From: Cardiocondyla obscurior | Taxonomy: Eukaryota > Arthropoda > Insecta > Hymenoptera > Formicidae | DNA: 64,000 nt | Assembly (NCBI RefSeq): GCF_019399895.1 | Contig: NC_091885.1 | Span: 2,268,501 to 2,332,500 of the forward strand | Reading direction: 5' to 3' | Shown: in pieces, positions 1-12,476 of the stretch | Layout: the number at the start of each line of letters is the position of its first letter | Numbering within the stretch: position 1 is the first letter of the stretch | Program-made: the position numbers and the translations under genes | The notes under the pieces: generated by a model | The model's input: only the letters and a program-made list of their open reading frames with translations | Databases searched by the model: none | Told to the model about the DNA's origin: nothing

Positions 1-761
1 ATCGGCGCTGAACTTCACAACGGTACCGAGGTATCCGCACGTACACGTTGGCAGAAACACACGCGCGTATAAAAGCGTCATGTACTCGTGTAATACGCTT
101 CCATAATTGTGCGTACAGCGGGAAAGGTGAAAGAAGTACAGAAAAAGACGAAGGAGGGAACAAATAGACGGAGGAAAAAAAAAAAAAAAGAAACTAAAGG
201 AGACGGAGGAAATGGAAAAAGATAGATACTTAGTAAAATCGTTATACCTTGTTTCTTCAGTGGTTAACCTGGCTTGTATACGCGTACCTTACCTACAGTG
301 ACGCTCACAAGAAGCGAAAGCTGATCCCTATCTCGTCATGTTCTCTCTACGCTCGGCGATCCGCGCGATCCGCGACGACTGGGGCCGAACAACGGACAAG
401 AACGGGGACGTGGACCAGCCAGATTTTTGTCCAATTAACATGCACCGCGTTGTGGAATTTTTTGCCGATGCAATCTCCATGTGGCACAGGCCTATATCTC
501 ACGATATTACGATTAATGTAATTTGACGTCGGTATTCCGGACGCGAGAGCGCCGTGCATGCGAGTACGCCGAGCGCCAGTAACGCGTTCGATCCCTTCCG
601 AAGATCGGTCCACTTCGATCTTGCCTGAAGACAGAAACGATTGCCGCGAATCCCGATCATGTCCGAGAGCTGAAACTGTGTGTCCGCGCAGATTTCGATC
701 TCTCTCCTCTCAACCGCATAAAAAACGAGCGTGAATTCAGTGCAGCTCCAACGTCGATTGT

Positions 762-781
762 AAAAAAAAAAAAAAAAAAAA
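762..781. repeat. A homopolymer, 20 bp
   Basis: An uninterrupted run of A in intronic DNA. I saw no retroelement body or target-site duplication beside it, so I read it as a simple repeat rather than a retrotransposon tail. Confidence 0.95.
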
Positions 782-2349
782 TTTGGTGGTTAAGCTGAAC
801 GACGCCATCAATTACTGTCGTTATCGTCGATATCGGAATCTCAAAATAATTATCGAAATTTGTATTCCGTTATTACCGAGTGGTGAACGCAACGTTCTCG
901 TCGTGTCTTCTTTCTTTCTTTTTTTTTCTTTCCGAAATTTTTTGTTAGTTGATAGACATACAGTTAAGAGCTTTAATGTAACAACCAAGAAGCGTTAGCT
1001 ATCCCGGAGTCAGCATATCTGGATTCCCGGAAGATCGAATAGTCGCGCTATAGAACGATTCGAATGAGGCAGGACGAAGAGCGGAATTGCTTATATAGAG
1101 ATGGCCGTCCGTGATATAAGATCCAGCGTATCCCGTAGGAAATCCTGAGAACGGATCTATCTTACCCCGAGGGATAGCGTCGTTGCGGAGGGAGAGAAGC
1201 GCGCGGGAGGAATTCACCTGTCAGCCTGAATTAAAGGATGGCGGGATCGCGCGCGTGTGAGACCCAGTCGGTTCGATTCCCGCAATTGAGGCGTCTTGCA
1301 GACCGCCTGGTTCCCATTTCGAGATGCCGCGGAGAGGATACATTGTCTCGACCTTCATACAAACCGACTCCCCGAACTCCTAACTTCAGAATGTTTGGAG
1401 GACATTTTCATTAATCGAAATTAAACGAGACGCTAACTGACGTATTTCACTCAAGCCAAATTAATCGTTTAGACGAAATTATCGTAGATATTACACTTAC
1501 GTGAATTTTTATTCAAAGCGTGAAATAAAGATAAAATTTTGAAAGTATTAAATTTAATAATTTATAACATTATTAAATTAATGAAAAAAAAAAATCTAGT
1601 TTTTTAATTGAGTTTATTTAAGCATACGTATGCACGTGTGTAATTTTAATATCAGTGATTCACATAAACGAAATAAAGATCGGATTTAATGCGCTAAACG
1701 TTATTCCTGATACCCCCGGACAATCGGAGATTCTCCGGACCGACTCTTTAGTGCGATCCTCTCTCGTTTTGGCTTCTTTCGCGCGGGATATGCCGCGGAG
1801 GGCATTTACGCGGCATCGACCGCGAAACGAGTCGCCTCTCAGAAGTCGCCGTGTAAGAATGAAGAAAGGAGCAAAGAAGAAGGCGAAGAAGAAGAAAACG
1901 GGGAACGATACCGTCTGAAGACCGTGAAATCCGGATCCACTCTAAGCCCCGTTCAGCCGGCGAAGCGACTCTCGCTTTTCTCTTTCGTTCTCTTCGTCTT
2001 CTGGACGCCCAATCCGATAAAAGGAGGATGCGCGCGAAGCGAGAAGAGAAGCGCGTGGCGAATCGCCGCAGTGGTTCGTTCGCCTCGCCGGTTCGTTAAC
2101 CGTCCAATCGTGGCGGTGCCGGTACAAGAGCGGCGAAGACACCGTCGTGTCGTCCGCCGACGAAGATGCCGCAAAAATCTGACGTGACTCGCTTCGGCTG
2201 TCCGAAGTCCCGTCCTTGCGTTCCAAGTCGGGAGAGGAACGCAAATACAAAGACGAGCAACTTTCTACTTGGAAATAGAATTGAGTAGCATCGAGCATAC
2301 ACTCGCGTTTCGCCTCCACTTCGAAGCCTCACGTTATTTCGAGGGAAAT

Positions 2350-2372
2350 AAAAAAAAAAAAAAAAAAAAAAA
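2350..2372. repeat. A homopolymer, 23 bp
   Basis: The longest pure A run found in the window. On the minus strand it is a T run. Confidence 0.95.
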
Positions 2373-4627
2373 GCACGTAACGCGTAACGTTTCATTTACA
2401 AAATCAGCCAATTCGTAAATTATGCCTGAATATCGAAACGTAAACGGCGCGTTGGATTATGCATGATTGTATATAATAATTATTAATTAATGTTTGGTTA
2501 ATTATACGTCACAGAAATTCACGGTGCGTAGTCATTTACTCTTCCGGTGTAATTCGCTAGCGCTAGTCTATCGGATGTAATTTATTCCAAGTTCTATTGT
2601 TTCGCATCCTTTATTATATCAATTGAAAACGCGCTCGGGGTTTTATTTGATATTTTGTCAGCGCCAGGGTAATTAATTTTACAAATGCGCCTAACGAGAT
2701 TAACGATCGTTACATGCGCGAAATGAGAACACGGATAAAAAAAAAAATATATAATTATATATGCTTACAAAAGCACTAGTTAATACATTTCAATAAATTA
2801 TTCTATCTGCCCTGGTAATTGATTTTTTTTTCTTTTCTACAAAACAGTAAAAAATATTTTGCTACAGCGATGGAAAAATGTACGTCGTTTGAAGAAAGAA
2901 AATGGCTTTCTATTTTTAACGTGACACGACTGCGAAAAGCGCGCTTCTTCCAAAAATAACAGCGATATTATTTCTTGACGAGAACGCTATTTCCTGTCGT
3001 CGAAAGGTAGCCCCGTTCATAGAGATCGAAATCTCGCCTTGTCCTTCGAAGCGAGCCAGTGTCCGATGCCATAATAGATCGATTGTATTGAAGTGTCACC
3101 CCAATGTACGTACCGCAACCTCCCCGGCAACGAGAATAGAACAAACGCGGTTTCCTTCTCCCCCCTCCGTGAGCAGCGTCATCGCGTCTGCGGATCTTAG
3201 CGGCCCGTTCCCCGCGACCACCGAGAAAGTGCTTAATGTAATGTGAATAATATAAAGCGCCGGCCGTTACAATCATTTCCCGGGCCGACCCCGTGCGGCG
3301 TGTAGGCAGCGGAGAAAGATAAAAGCCCGGGCTAGGAAAGAGAAGGGAAGATAAACACAGCCGGAACGTACGGAGGCGCATCAAGTATTGATGCCACTTC
3401 GGCCCGCTACACGTTGTAAGCACAGGTACGATTCGATACGCAACCTACGCACGCATACGTCCGGATCGCCGCCCCGGCCCATAACCACGATAGAGGTCTT
3501 TAAAGCTGCATTCTACGGCTAGATGTCCGGCACTCTCCTTAATGGGGTGCCACCGATATCCTCCACTCTCGCGCAACACACGCGAGCGTCCCGGCATACC
3601 GACGAATAAACCCACACCCACAGTCGCCCCGATAGACGGATCGCGAAGATTCCAAGCCCAATCTTCCCCATATACCTCGCACTCCGTTTCTCATCTTTGT
3701 ATCCTTACCTAGACTTCTAGAAGGAATTTAGAGGTCTACCGGGAATCGCGCGCGGGTAACGCACCTTAATGGGATTGGCGTTCGCGGAACGATCATTAAC
3801 GTTGACGGGCAAGCACGCGGATCCGAAGCGAGAGAAAGAGAGAGAGCGAGGGCAACGTTTTGTCCTTGGTTTCCGCCGTATCCTGATGCACGGAGAACAA
3901 CGTGGAACCATGCCATAAATCCGCTATGGTGCCTCTTGGGACGTCCGCCGACCCCAGTGCTTTCGAAGTTGCGATAATTGCGGACGGTTAAGCGATTATC
4001 CAAAGAAGGTCTTACCGGACGTGGTTGAGTGATGATGATGGGGTATCGCGACATCGATCGTGTACCACGATAGCTTACAATAATGGACACTTGTACGAAC
4101 GAAAGGTACGCGTTTTCGTCAAGATTTTCCTATCGATAATCAACGCTTGTCGGCGCGAGAAAATCGTTGCTACGTGAATGCATCGCGCGTACATGCGTAT
4201 ACATACGTTTTTTTTATTATTTTAATTATTAAATTAATTAAGATTATTATAAGGGGGGGGGAAGGGAGAAAGAAAAAAATCGCTCTCGTCAAGAATTTAT
4301 CCTAGTATTAAAAAATAAAAAAAAAATTAAAAAAATGCATATTGTGTCTCACGTAACAAATACAATAAAGTAATTTTTCTTTAATTATAAGAATCAATCG
4401 TACGATTCGGAAAAAGAGAAACGGCCCGGATGACTGATAGCGCTGCGAAATCAGTACAGCAGTTCTAGAGTCCAAAACGAAAGCAACCGGGAATTAGCGA
4501 TGTCCCTGCATCAAAGTTAAGCCTACACGGTCGGTTGGGATGGACATGAGATTACGTCGAGCGACAAGTAGAACCAGAAAGGCTAATGAGTGGCCGAGTT
4601 AATACCAGGCTCAGTGCCGTGCCTGAT

Positions 4628-4697
4628 GCCGCATGTGTGCGGATAGACGTACGCGCGTGTGTGCGTGCACGTGTAGGCGCGGATACGTGCGCGCGAC
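4628..4697. repeat. GT/GC-rich alternating purine-pyrimidine stretch
   Basis: Imperfect alternation built from tgtgtg, gcgcgtgtgtgcgtgcacgtg and gtgcgcgcg blocks. It is a candidate for Z-DNA or slippage. Confidence 0.6.
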
Positions 4698-5244
4698 TTT
4701 CTCTCCCCTTTCTCTGTCCGCTCGGCGACGAGATCTACGCGTACCGGCCCTCGGTTTAAACCTATGAATGCATATTCAAGATACGAATGTTTTAAATCCA
4801 GGCGGGATTATTCGCCGACGAGTAGGTATGCTTCTGGCTTGGAGAACGGAGAGAGAGACAGAGGCGAGCTCGGTCCCGGGTGTATAAAGACGGGCTGTTT
4901 TATTATTTTTCATATCGACAAGAGAGGAAGAGAGGAAAAAAGCGGAGAGCACGACGAGAGAACAACGGCCGATGGAGGAGAGGGACGGAATGGCGCGCGG
5001 GAGGGGTGAAGGATTAACGGCGATAAATTTCGCAAAAATAGGGGCTTACGCTGTCGCGGGGCGACAGTCTAATCCCAGTTCCGCACACTACCCCCCTTAC
5101 GCAGAGATGGGGGCACAACTCGACGTAGGATCGTCGCGCGAGAAGCGACGCTCCGCTCGTGGCGATTCCAACGAAGGTTACCGCTTGTACTTTTTGCAAT
5201 TATCTTCCTGGCACTCAAAATTCTTTCTCTTTTTCGGTCACTCT

Positions 5245-5313
5245 TTTTTTTCTCTCTCTCTCTCTCTTTTCTCTCTATCTTTCTATTTTTCATTCTCTCT
5301 CTCTGACTCTCTC
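5245..5313. repeat. CT-rich pyrimidine tract
   Basis: A stretch dominated by TCTCTC units broken by T runs and TATC. It is a degenerate (CT)n microsatellite; the serine/leucine/phenylalanine-rich frames over it are artefacts. Confidence 0.8.
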
Positions 5314-8300
5314 TGTAAAAAGTATTCGCAAAATGGAAAAAGATCGGTTTTCTCTCGACTAATACCTTTAAATAAAATTAAAATACATTTAAATAAAAAA
5401 AAACTTTTAAACAGATATATAACTAAATATTTTATAGCTATTTATAAATTAAGCTTTCCTTATATACATTAAAACTTTGTCGCGCAACATTTATCAAGCT
5501 GCTCGAGAGATTCGAGCGGACGCGTCGCGAAATTGAACGGAGACGCATTCGTAGCGTGCATCTATCCATAATCTCACGAGTGGGCGAGCGCATATCGATG
5601 AAGAGCGGTAAAAAAGTTTGAAGAGGAAAAGAAGGAGTTTCGGCATTCAGCTCGAAGTGCAGGACGTACGTAACAATGGCCGCGTATCAACATAATTACA
5701 GCTCGTCACGGTTAGCGATGCGCGAGCCCGACGAGAGCCAAGTATTATATTCAAATGCGAGGCGAGGCGGCGCCAGTAAGCAAAGCAAAACTTGCGACGG
5801 CAAAAGGGGTTGCCGTGCCCCACGGCGCGCCGTGCCGAACGGCGGAGGTTGGAGGTTGTAAGTTCATCGGAGAGATGTAGAGGAGGACGGGAGGATGAGG
5901 GCTGAAGGACGAGCGAGAGGACGCAGAAATGTCGCTTCGAGCTAGCTGTCTGGCGAGTCCCGAGAGAGGAAATTACGTCGTCTGGTTTGACCTTTCCGCC
6001 ACCTCCGTAATCGTCCTCTTGACTGAAAGAGAGGCAAAACGGAGAAAGACTAAGGGCCCGATAATACCGATACCAGTTTAACTAACTCTGTAAATACGCC
6101 ACAACTGTATCCGTCGCATCGAACATATTTTTTTTTTTAACATTTCTTACGTGAATTTAATTTTTTACATTCTATAATAAGTATAAAAATTATCTCCGGT
6201 TATTTTTCATTTATTTATAAATACTTTGACTATGCTTAATTTTATTTGATTCTTATTTTTATGTTTACCGCGACGTCTATAAATTCACGTAATAATGAAT
6301 CTTAATGTAAATGTAAATGACGAAGAATCCGCGGATACGCAAATAGTTATACATTGTAAGAGCGACATCGCCGAGCGTGAGAATCCTTTTGTAGGCACGT
6401 CGTAAGATCAGGGAACACAGACGGAATAAAAGACGTCTCGGGAGGGGGAGGAGAAAAGGCAGCAGTGAGCGGAAGAACGGACGATACAAGGGGGCCTGGG
6501 CGAGCATTGACTTCCCGAAGAAGAAACGAAGGCTCAAGGATTTGTTCGAGCGGAAAACTGCCGGTCGATGTATGCAAACGTCTCCTCCATGTCTTACGGA
6601 GCCGATAGGGTGACAACGGGCGTATCGTGTCGCCTCCGAGAGCCGATTTCCGCGTCGCGAAAGAATTGTCCGACCGCGCGACGCGCGTCCGTCTTTTTCG
6701 CGGTAAGTATCGCAAAGCGAGGCGGAACGGATGCAAAACGCGGCAGAAGACAGGTCAAGCTTGTGGACCTTGACCCACGGCACGTCAAGGACGGGCGAGT
6801 GGTACCGGAAGCAGGTGGATAATAGCCGGTCCAGGGGTGCCAAGGGGACAATAGATGTCAGCCGGCACGCAGCGGGACCGAGATAGCAGATCTAAGTGGG
6901 CCATGCCGCGCTACGGTTATGGCGGCATAAAACGCTCCGATAGTACCGGAGAGGGCGGCGCGCACTGCCAGCCGCGCGACGGGTCGTGTGGTAGTCAAGT
7001 TGAGTGCCGGAGAGAGAGCCCCTTTACGGCCGAAAAAACTGCCGCTATGATTGTCTATGCAAATTGTTTAAGATATCCGGGGTGAAGGCAGTTCCGCGTC
7101 TTTTGCGGCCGTCGTTTCGCGAAAACTGGCACGTCGGAGACTACTGCCGGCAGTGGCGCTCAGCTGCGAACTTACGTCTGAGAAAATTCGCCGTTCCCGT
7201 TTCTCGCATGGCATCGTAATACTTTTTTTACACGCCGTTCTAAAATAAAATACGCGACTTCTACAATACTTAACGACCGGCGACGAATGTCTCGTCTGAC
7301 AAAAATAATTTATATTCTCGCACAATGTCGGCTAATTTCTTTGATCAGCCAAACGCATAGAAATAAGATCCGTATGAGCTACCTGCTAGCTTTATCGCGT
7401 CATAAAGTATTAGACGCACGTCCCGCGTTACATCATACCCTGATGGCGATATGGATGAATTAAAGATCGTATCAAGATATATTGCTGTGCCGGCGCGCGA
7501 GCAGCAAATGAAGCGCGTTTCATTATCGATCCCGATGGAAAGATGTTAACGTTTCGGTCTGTAGGACTCTACCGCATGCAGGTAATGGCATTGCTGGTTT
7601 GTGGTTTGCAGCACCCTGGCCTTACCTATCTTAGATAGCTTATTGATTGCCTCGACTGCACTCCGTTTTCCCATTACGACAATGTGGAAACTACCGAGAC
7701 AATATGTATCTGCTCTCGTACGCCAGATGTAACTTCGTAATTTGTTCACACGTTGCTAATTCTCATGTACAAAACGTTAATAATAATTTTTTTTTTTTTT
7801 TTAATCTCAAACAATGTAATATACATAATATATGTATATTTCACGTATATGTTTTAATATCGATGAATTCGGAAATGTATTTTATAAATTATGCCGTTGC
7901 CTCACACAATTTCAACGTAATACACGCACTCAATAAATTTGTACTTAAGAAAAACAATTGTGAACAACATTCAATGAAACAAAGTGTCATAAAGTAGTGA
8001 GTTGGCAAATGTAATTTCATAGAAGGTTTTCATTGATACAAGAACAGCACTACGGTGTGCGAATAAAGTTATGGTCGACAAGCGAAAAGATAGTGGAAAT
8101 GACAACAAAGATAGGGAAACAGTGGAATAAAATGGAGATAGAAAATTGAAAAACAAAGGAACGACCAAGTGAAAGAAGCAGGAAACTGCAAACTAGACGG
8201 ATATGTCTCTCGAGTAAATTAAAATGGATTATATATGTAGATTCTATTTTCGATCTTATTTTTCTCTTCTATCTCTCCGTTTTATCTTTACATTCGCCAA

Positions 8301-9129
8301 CGCTTACATATTGCAATTAATAATATTTATTACGTTTAATTCAGTATAGAAATCAAAAATTGAAAAGTTTAAGATGATTTATCACGTAATCGTGATTATT
8401 TAACAAACGGCATAATTTAATTAATTCATAACATTTTCAATGCATGATAATTAATCCAAATGACAGCGAAATCTACTTCTTAATAAATTTAAAAAATAAT
8501 AAAATTAAAAACGAATGTGACACGTTCCCTTCACCGTATTCATATATGTAATTAAAATTTAGATTTAAGTGGTTAATAAAAATTTAATTGTTTGAAGTGA
8601 TAATTAACCAATTAAATTATTTTTAAAGCAATAAAATGTGCATTATAAATTCAACGATATATCACGTAACATCGAAAGGATATACGAGAAAGAGCGATGA
8701 GGGGAGAAGTACTAGGTCGGTAGCCACAATTCTGGAAAGCCCAACTCCGCCGCCCGAGGAAGGTCGGGACACGGAGTCGACCATGATGTATGCTCCTCTT
8801 CCGTCTAATTAAACTTAGGGAGGGTCGCAGAGTTGGTTGGTGCGCCGGTTGTACGGACGGACGTATGTACGGTCGGACTGACAGCGAGGGGGAGGTCGGC
8901 GGATGGCTTTCAAAATGACAACCGGAGAGAGCGAGAGGGCGAGGAAGAGATAGGAGATCCGAATGGGCACCATGAAGTGAGAGAAGGACGGGGGAAAGAT
9001 CCGTGTCTCCTTGCGAGCGCATGAAACGGTACTTATAACGAGAGTGGGATCACCATCGACTTCCTCTCTGGAGACTCGATGCACTTAACTTCTATTACAT
9101 TATTCATACGCGACGATAAACAATCCGCT

Positions 9130-9150
9130 AAAAAAAAAAAAAAAAAAAAA
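9130..9150. repeat. A homopolymer, 21 bp
   Basis: A pure A run followed by GAGACAGCAG. No attached element recognised. Confidence 0.95.
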
Positions 9151-11695
9151 GAGACAGCAGCCGCGCCGGACGTTCGTGCCGTACGAAACTTTTATCGGGC
9201 ATTGGCAAGCGTCGCGATTTTCGAAAATATCGCCGAGTCAGCGTAACGCAGCAAAACATGCGGGCTCTGTGTGGGGATCTGCACCAACGAATACATAAAC
9301 TTGCTTTTAGGAAATTCCATTAATCTCCAGTTGCACTCCGGCATCGTGCACACGAAATCCGTTTTGCGCGATACATCGATTGTTTGAACCGCACGATTTT
9401 CTTCTTTCTTATACCTTATTCATTGTAGAATGGTAACAAATATTAGTCTTCCTTCTTTATGCATATGAGAACGCGAGTGTAAGACCCTCCCGCCGAATTT
9501 CTCGCGCTTAAGAACATTATAATTTATTAATAATTCCTTTAATATTATAAATATGTAAAGCGAATTGAAAACTATTGTGCTCAGTCAAGTATGTGATTTT
9601 TTTTATTCTCTTTTTTTTTTTATTAAAAGTACCGCACCTTATAAAATATTAAACGCTGCATTTAAATATGGTCACTTGTCCTTATTCGTTCCACTCGCAT
9701 CTCCAATTCATATCGAAGTATGCATTGAATAGACGAGAGATCATATCTACATTACGATTCTATTCCTCTTTGCTTATAACGTTCGCATTTTTCAGTACAA
9801 TCCTGTAATATTGAAATCATATTGCAAATCGTTATTGTGATTTCCTACGTTTTCTTCTAATAACGTCCGATCCTCCTCTGCGATTTTTATATCCGACCCG
9901 TATCTTTTCCCCGCCGCGGCGTTTCCGTTATATTCACCTATCGCGTTTTAACGCAATGCTCGACACGCTATTCGGTATTCGCTTTTCCATTGAGCGCTAC
10001 TTATTTCCCTTTCCATCTATCTAAACTATGTGTATACATAAACTATGTCTATTCAAGCGTACCGCGGTGCACTCGGCTGCTTCCCGTCTACCGTGTCAAT
10101 GCAGACTAGCTGCTACGAAACGGGATAGACCATTGGCGCGCCCCAACAAATTCCTTGGCGCGAGATGTCGCGATTCCGAATGTTAAACCAGCTAAGCTAA
10201 ACGATGGCAGCCGATGGCTGAACACGACCTGGAATTCCCGACGACGACGCTTCTATGCGATGGAAAACGGAATGAGCGACGATCGGCATATTCGCATCGG
10301 ACACAATGAATTTATGGCGGATACCACCGACTTGCCTCGACTCGCAAACATCGAGGAACTTTCGTAGGGTGTCATAATTTTCCGGTTATCGAGTTGTTCG
10401 TGTACCACGTTTTGATATCGCGTGCATATTAAATTCGCGTTCGAAATCGCGGATCATTAACCTCTCGAAAATTGTTAAAAATGAGCGGCGGTATCGACGC
10501 GAAGAAAAGCGCAGGAAATTAAAACAATAAATTAGAATACTTCGGGGGGAATCTGGAGATCATAATTCATCGAATAAAAAAATAAAAAAAAAAAAAAAAG
10601 GATAAAACGTCGGAAGAAGCGCTTAAAGAGCTTGGCACTCGAGTAAATACACGAGTTCGTGTTCGTGCCAGTTACTCTTTTAAGGTGTAATATGTATCCA
10701 GTGCATCCTCCCCCTCCCCCCGAATGAATTCCGGGACGCAATATAGTCGCTTAATCGCTCGTAATAACGCCGAGACGAATGCGGCGCTTCCCGAGACGAC
10801 TGTCGCGAAAAACCTCCGTAATTTCTGGCGGATGGCACCGTATAATCGCTCGCGGACGAATTTCATGTATCTTAGACACGCAGTTTTTCTTTTATTTCTT
10901 TTCTTTTTCTTAACATTTATAACAAACGTATTTTTCATTTTGCAATAATCGCGCGAAAAAAAATACAAATTCGTATTTCGTTACATTTTGCTCCACGAGA
11001 TTTAATTTCGTATCATTAAAACTTTTATGACATTAATAAATGAAATTACACCTTTTCGTGAATAATTTAGATTTTATGAAAAAGAAATTTTTGGACAGTT
11101 GATAGACACGTATGAGTATTTGGAACGTAAAGCGCATCAAGAATTAGCGCCGTATATCGAGTAAAATTCTCTGCGAATCCAACGTACACCGAAGCAAACT
11201 TTGAACGAATCGACAGACATCGAAACTCGGTCGTCGAGGGATGGCGCATCGAGTCCCGATGCATCGTCGCTTTACATTAAAATCCTTTTAACTTGGGCAC
11301 CGCGTGTGAGGTCGTTAACATTCGCGAGAGCTCTCGACGACGCGATTAACCAAGAAGCAAGAGGAGCGCCGACCGCGGGCTCGTCTTTCTACGAGCGAGT
11401 GCGGTATCGTCATCCTGCAAACAGCGTATATGCATTAAACCATGAACCCACTATCCCCGACGTCATATCCAATACACGTTGTTAGGGGGTTGCTGAAGCC
11501 GCGATACAGAGCAGGGAAAACGGGGGTAGTGAGGACGGGGGAGAACGGTAGGTGGCTGCAGGGTGATTTCGAGGGTAGCTGCCAACCTCCCCCAGTGCGG
11601 TAATGGCATTAACCGAGCTGCAATATGATTACCGCTCTCGCAAGGTAACCTGATCACACCCGAAATCTATGGGGTGTCCGGAATATGAGAGAGCA

Positions 11696-11715
11696 AGAGA
11701 GAGAGAGAGAGAGAG
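11696..11715. repeat. (AG)10 microsatellite
   Basis: Perfect AG dinucleotide repeat about 600 bp from the homeodomain exon donor, on the intron side. GAGAG is also the core recognition sequence of GAGA factor, so a regulatory role is possible but not shown. Confidence 0.93.
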
Positions 11716-11982
11716 GAACTTGTACAGCGAGGAACAATGTATTGCGCCTGGAATAGCCGTGCAACGTTACGCAACTGCGGCGGTTGCAGCCGACGCCGAG
11801 GTTCGGTTGGTGTTCTCCCCCTTAATCGCGTTGCGCTTTTTGCGGCTCAGATTACCCGTGAATCATTAGATACTCGGCGGGCCCCAGTAGAATCGAAAGC
11901 CACCACTACCATCGCGCTACGGATCGTTCCTTATCTCGGCATTACGAGATTAGTCTCCCGCCGTTTCTCTTTCTCCTATTTA

Positions 11983-12000
11983 TTTTTTTTTTTTTTTTTT
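11983..12000. repeat. T homopolymer, 18 bp
   Basis: A pure T run on the plus strand, 300 bp into the intron from the homeodomain exon donor, so the transcript would carry an A run. Confidence 0.93.
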
Positions 12001-12298
12001 ACCGTTTTTCTCGCTTCGTTCGACGGCGTACGCGTTTTACTTATTTATTTATTTTTTATTTGTCGATTGCCCGCAGATTTCAGTAATAATATAAAATCTC
12101 GAAAATTAAATTAAAAAAATTAATTATATATAAATAAACCTCTCAACGACGATGTTTTTCCTCATATTACTTTTTTGAATAATATATGTATGAAAAAAAT
12201 ATACATTCGCAAATAAAAGTGACTGACATCCCGCCCCATCGCAACATTTAATATCTTTCGGAAACAGAGAACGTCGTCAACGCGCTATATGAAGAAGA

Positions 12299-12305
12299 CA
12301 CTTAC
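12299..12305 (-). other. 5' splice donor after the homeodomain helix-1 exon
   Basis: The minus-strand sequence CTTACG|GTAAGTG matches the U1 consensus from +1 to +6. If this site were not used, translation would continue for only six codons (VSVFFI) before a stop, cutting the homeodomain after helix 1. Confidence 0.95.
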
Positions 12306-12454
12306 CGTAAGATGTTGAAAGAGCCACGCCCTGAGGATGTTCGTCGCAACTTTTGGAAAGATACCCCGTTTCTTTTGGTTTTTCTTTCCAGAAGAATCGT
12401 CATCTTCCTCGCCCGTACCCTCGCCGCTACCGATACTCGCGTTACTCGCGTCAC
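12306..12454 (-). CDS. hth: homothorax exon: acidic linker plus first half of the TALE homeodomain (partial gene)
   Basis: This internal coding exon belongs to Homothorax, the insect Meis-family TALE homeodomain transcription factor that binds Extradenticle, carries it into the nucleus and acts as a Hox cofactor on DNA. Read on the minus strand, it completes a glycine codon and then encodes 49 residues: DASNASIGSGEGTGEEDDD, then SSGKKNQKKRG, then IFPKVATNILRAWLFQHLT. The acidic run precedes a basic KKNQKKR segment, which is the homeodomain N-terminal arm and a probable nuclear signal, and then helix 1. The match to my memory of fly Hth is nearly exact. The exon ends on a complete Thr codon just before the HPYP of the TALE loop, the same boundary as in vertebrate Meis genes. 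Helices 2 and 3, including the DNA-contacting WFINARRR, are not in the window. The exon is 149 nt, phase 1 in and phase 0 out, flanked by TTGCAG and GTAAGTG. Confidence 0.97.
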
Positions 12455-12476
12455 CTGCAACATTAAGAGAAGAGCC
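12455..12476 (-). other. 3' splice acceptor of the homeodomain exon
   Basis: On the minus strand the intron ends GGCTCTTCTCTTAATGTTGCAG and the exon starts GTGACGCG. The tract is pyrimidine-rich with AG at the junction. CTTAATG or the more distal GTGATGAC could serve as branch site. The acceptor is fixed by reading frame as well as by consensus, since it restores the Gly-Asp-Ala-Ser junction. Confidence 0.93.

Larger units (their letters stand above)
1..12305 (-). other. hth: 5' portion of the hth intron that splits the homeodomain (runs off the left edge)
   Basis: This begins at the donor after helix 1 and continues out of the window. I searched it for the expected next exon (HPYPSE...WFINARRR...) on the minus strand and did not find it, so the intron exceeds 12.3 kb. 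It holds A homopolymers near 762, 2350 and 9130, AT-rich patches at 1380-1720, 2400-2960 and 7750-8680, a GA microsatellite at 11.7 kb and a T homopolymer at 11.98 kb. The open segment at 999-1217 is discussed as a finding. I recognise nothing else. Confidence 0.88.

Noticed and set aside
1270..1280. Perfect tRNA B-box GGTTCGATTCC
   Set aside because: The T-stem is mismatched, no complementary acceptor arm lies the right distance upstream and no A-box is present. A chance match.
762..2372. A runs as tails of retrotransposed elements
   Set aside because: No retroelement coding sequence, SINE promoter boxes or target-site duplications seen beside them; homopolymers are widespread across the window.
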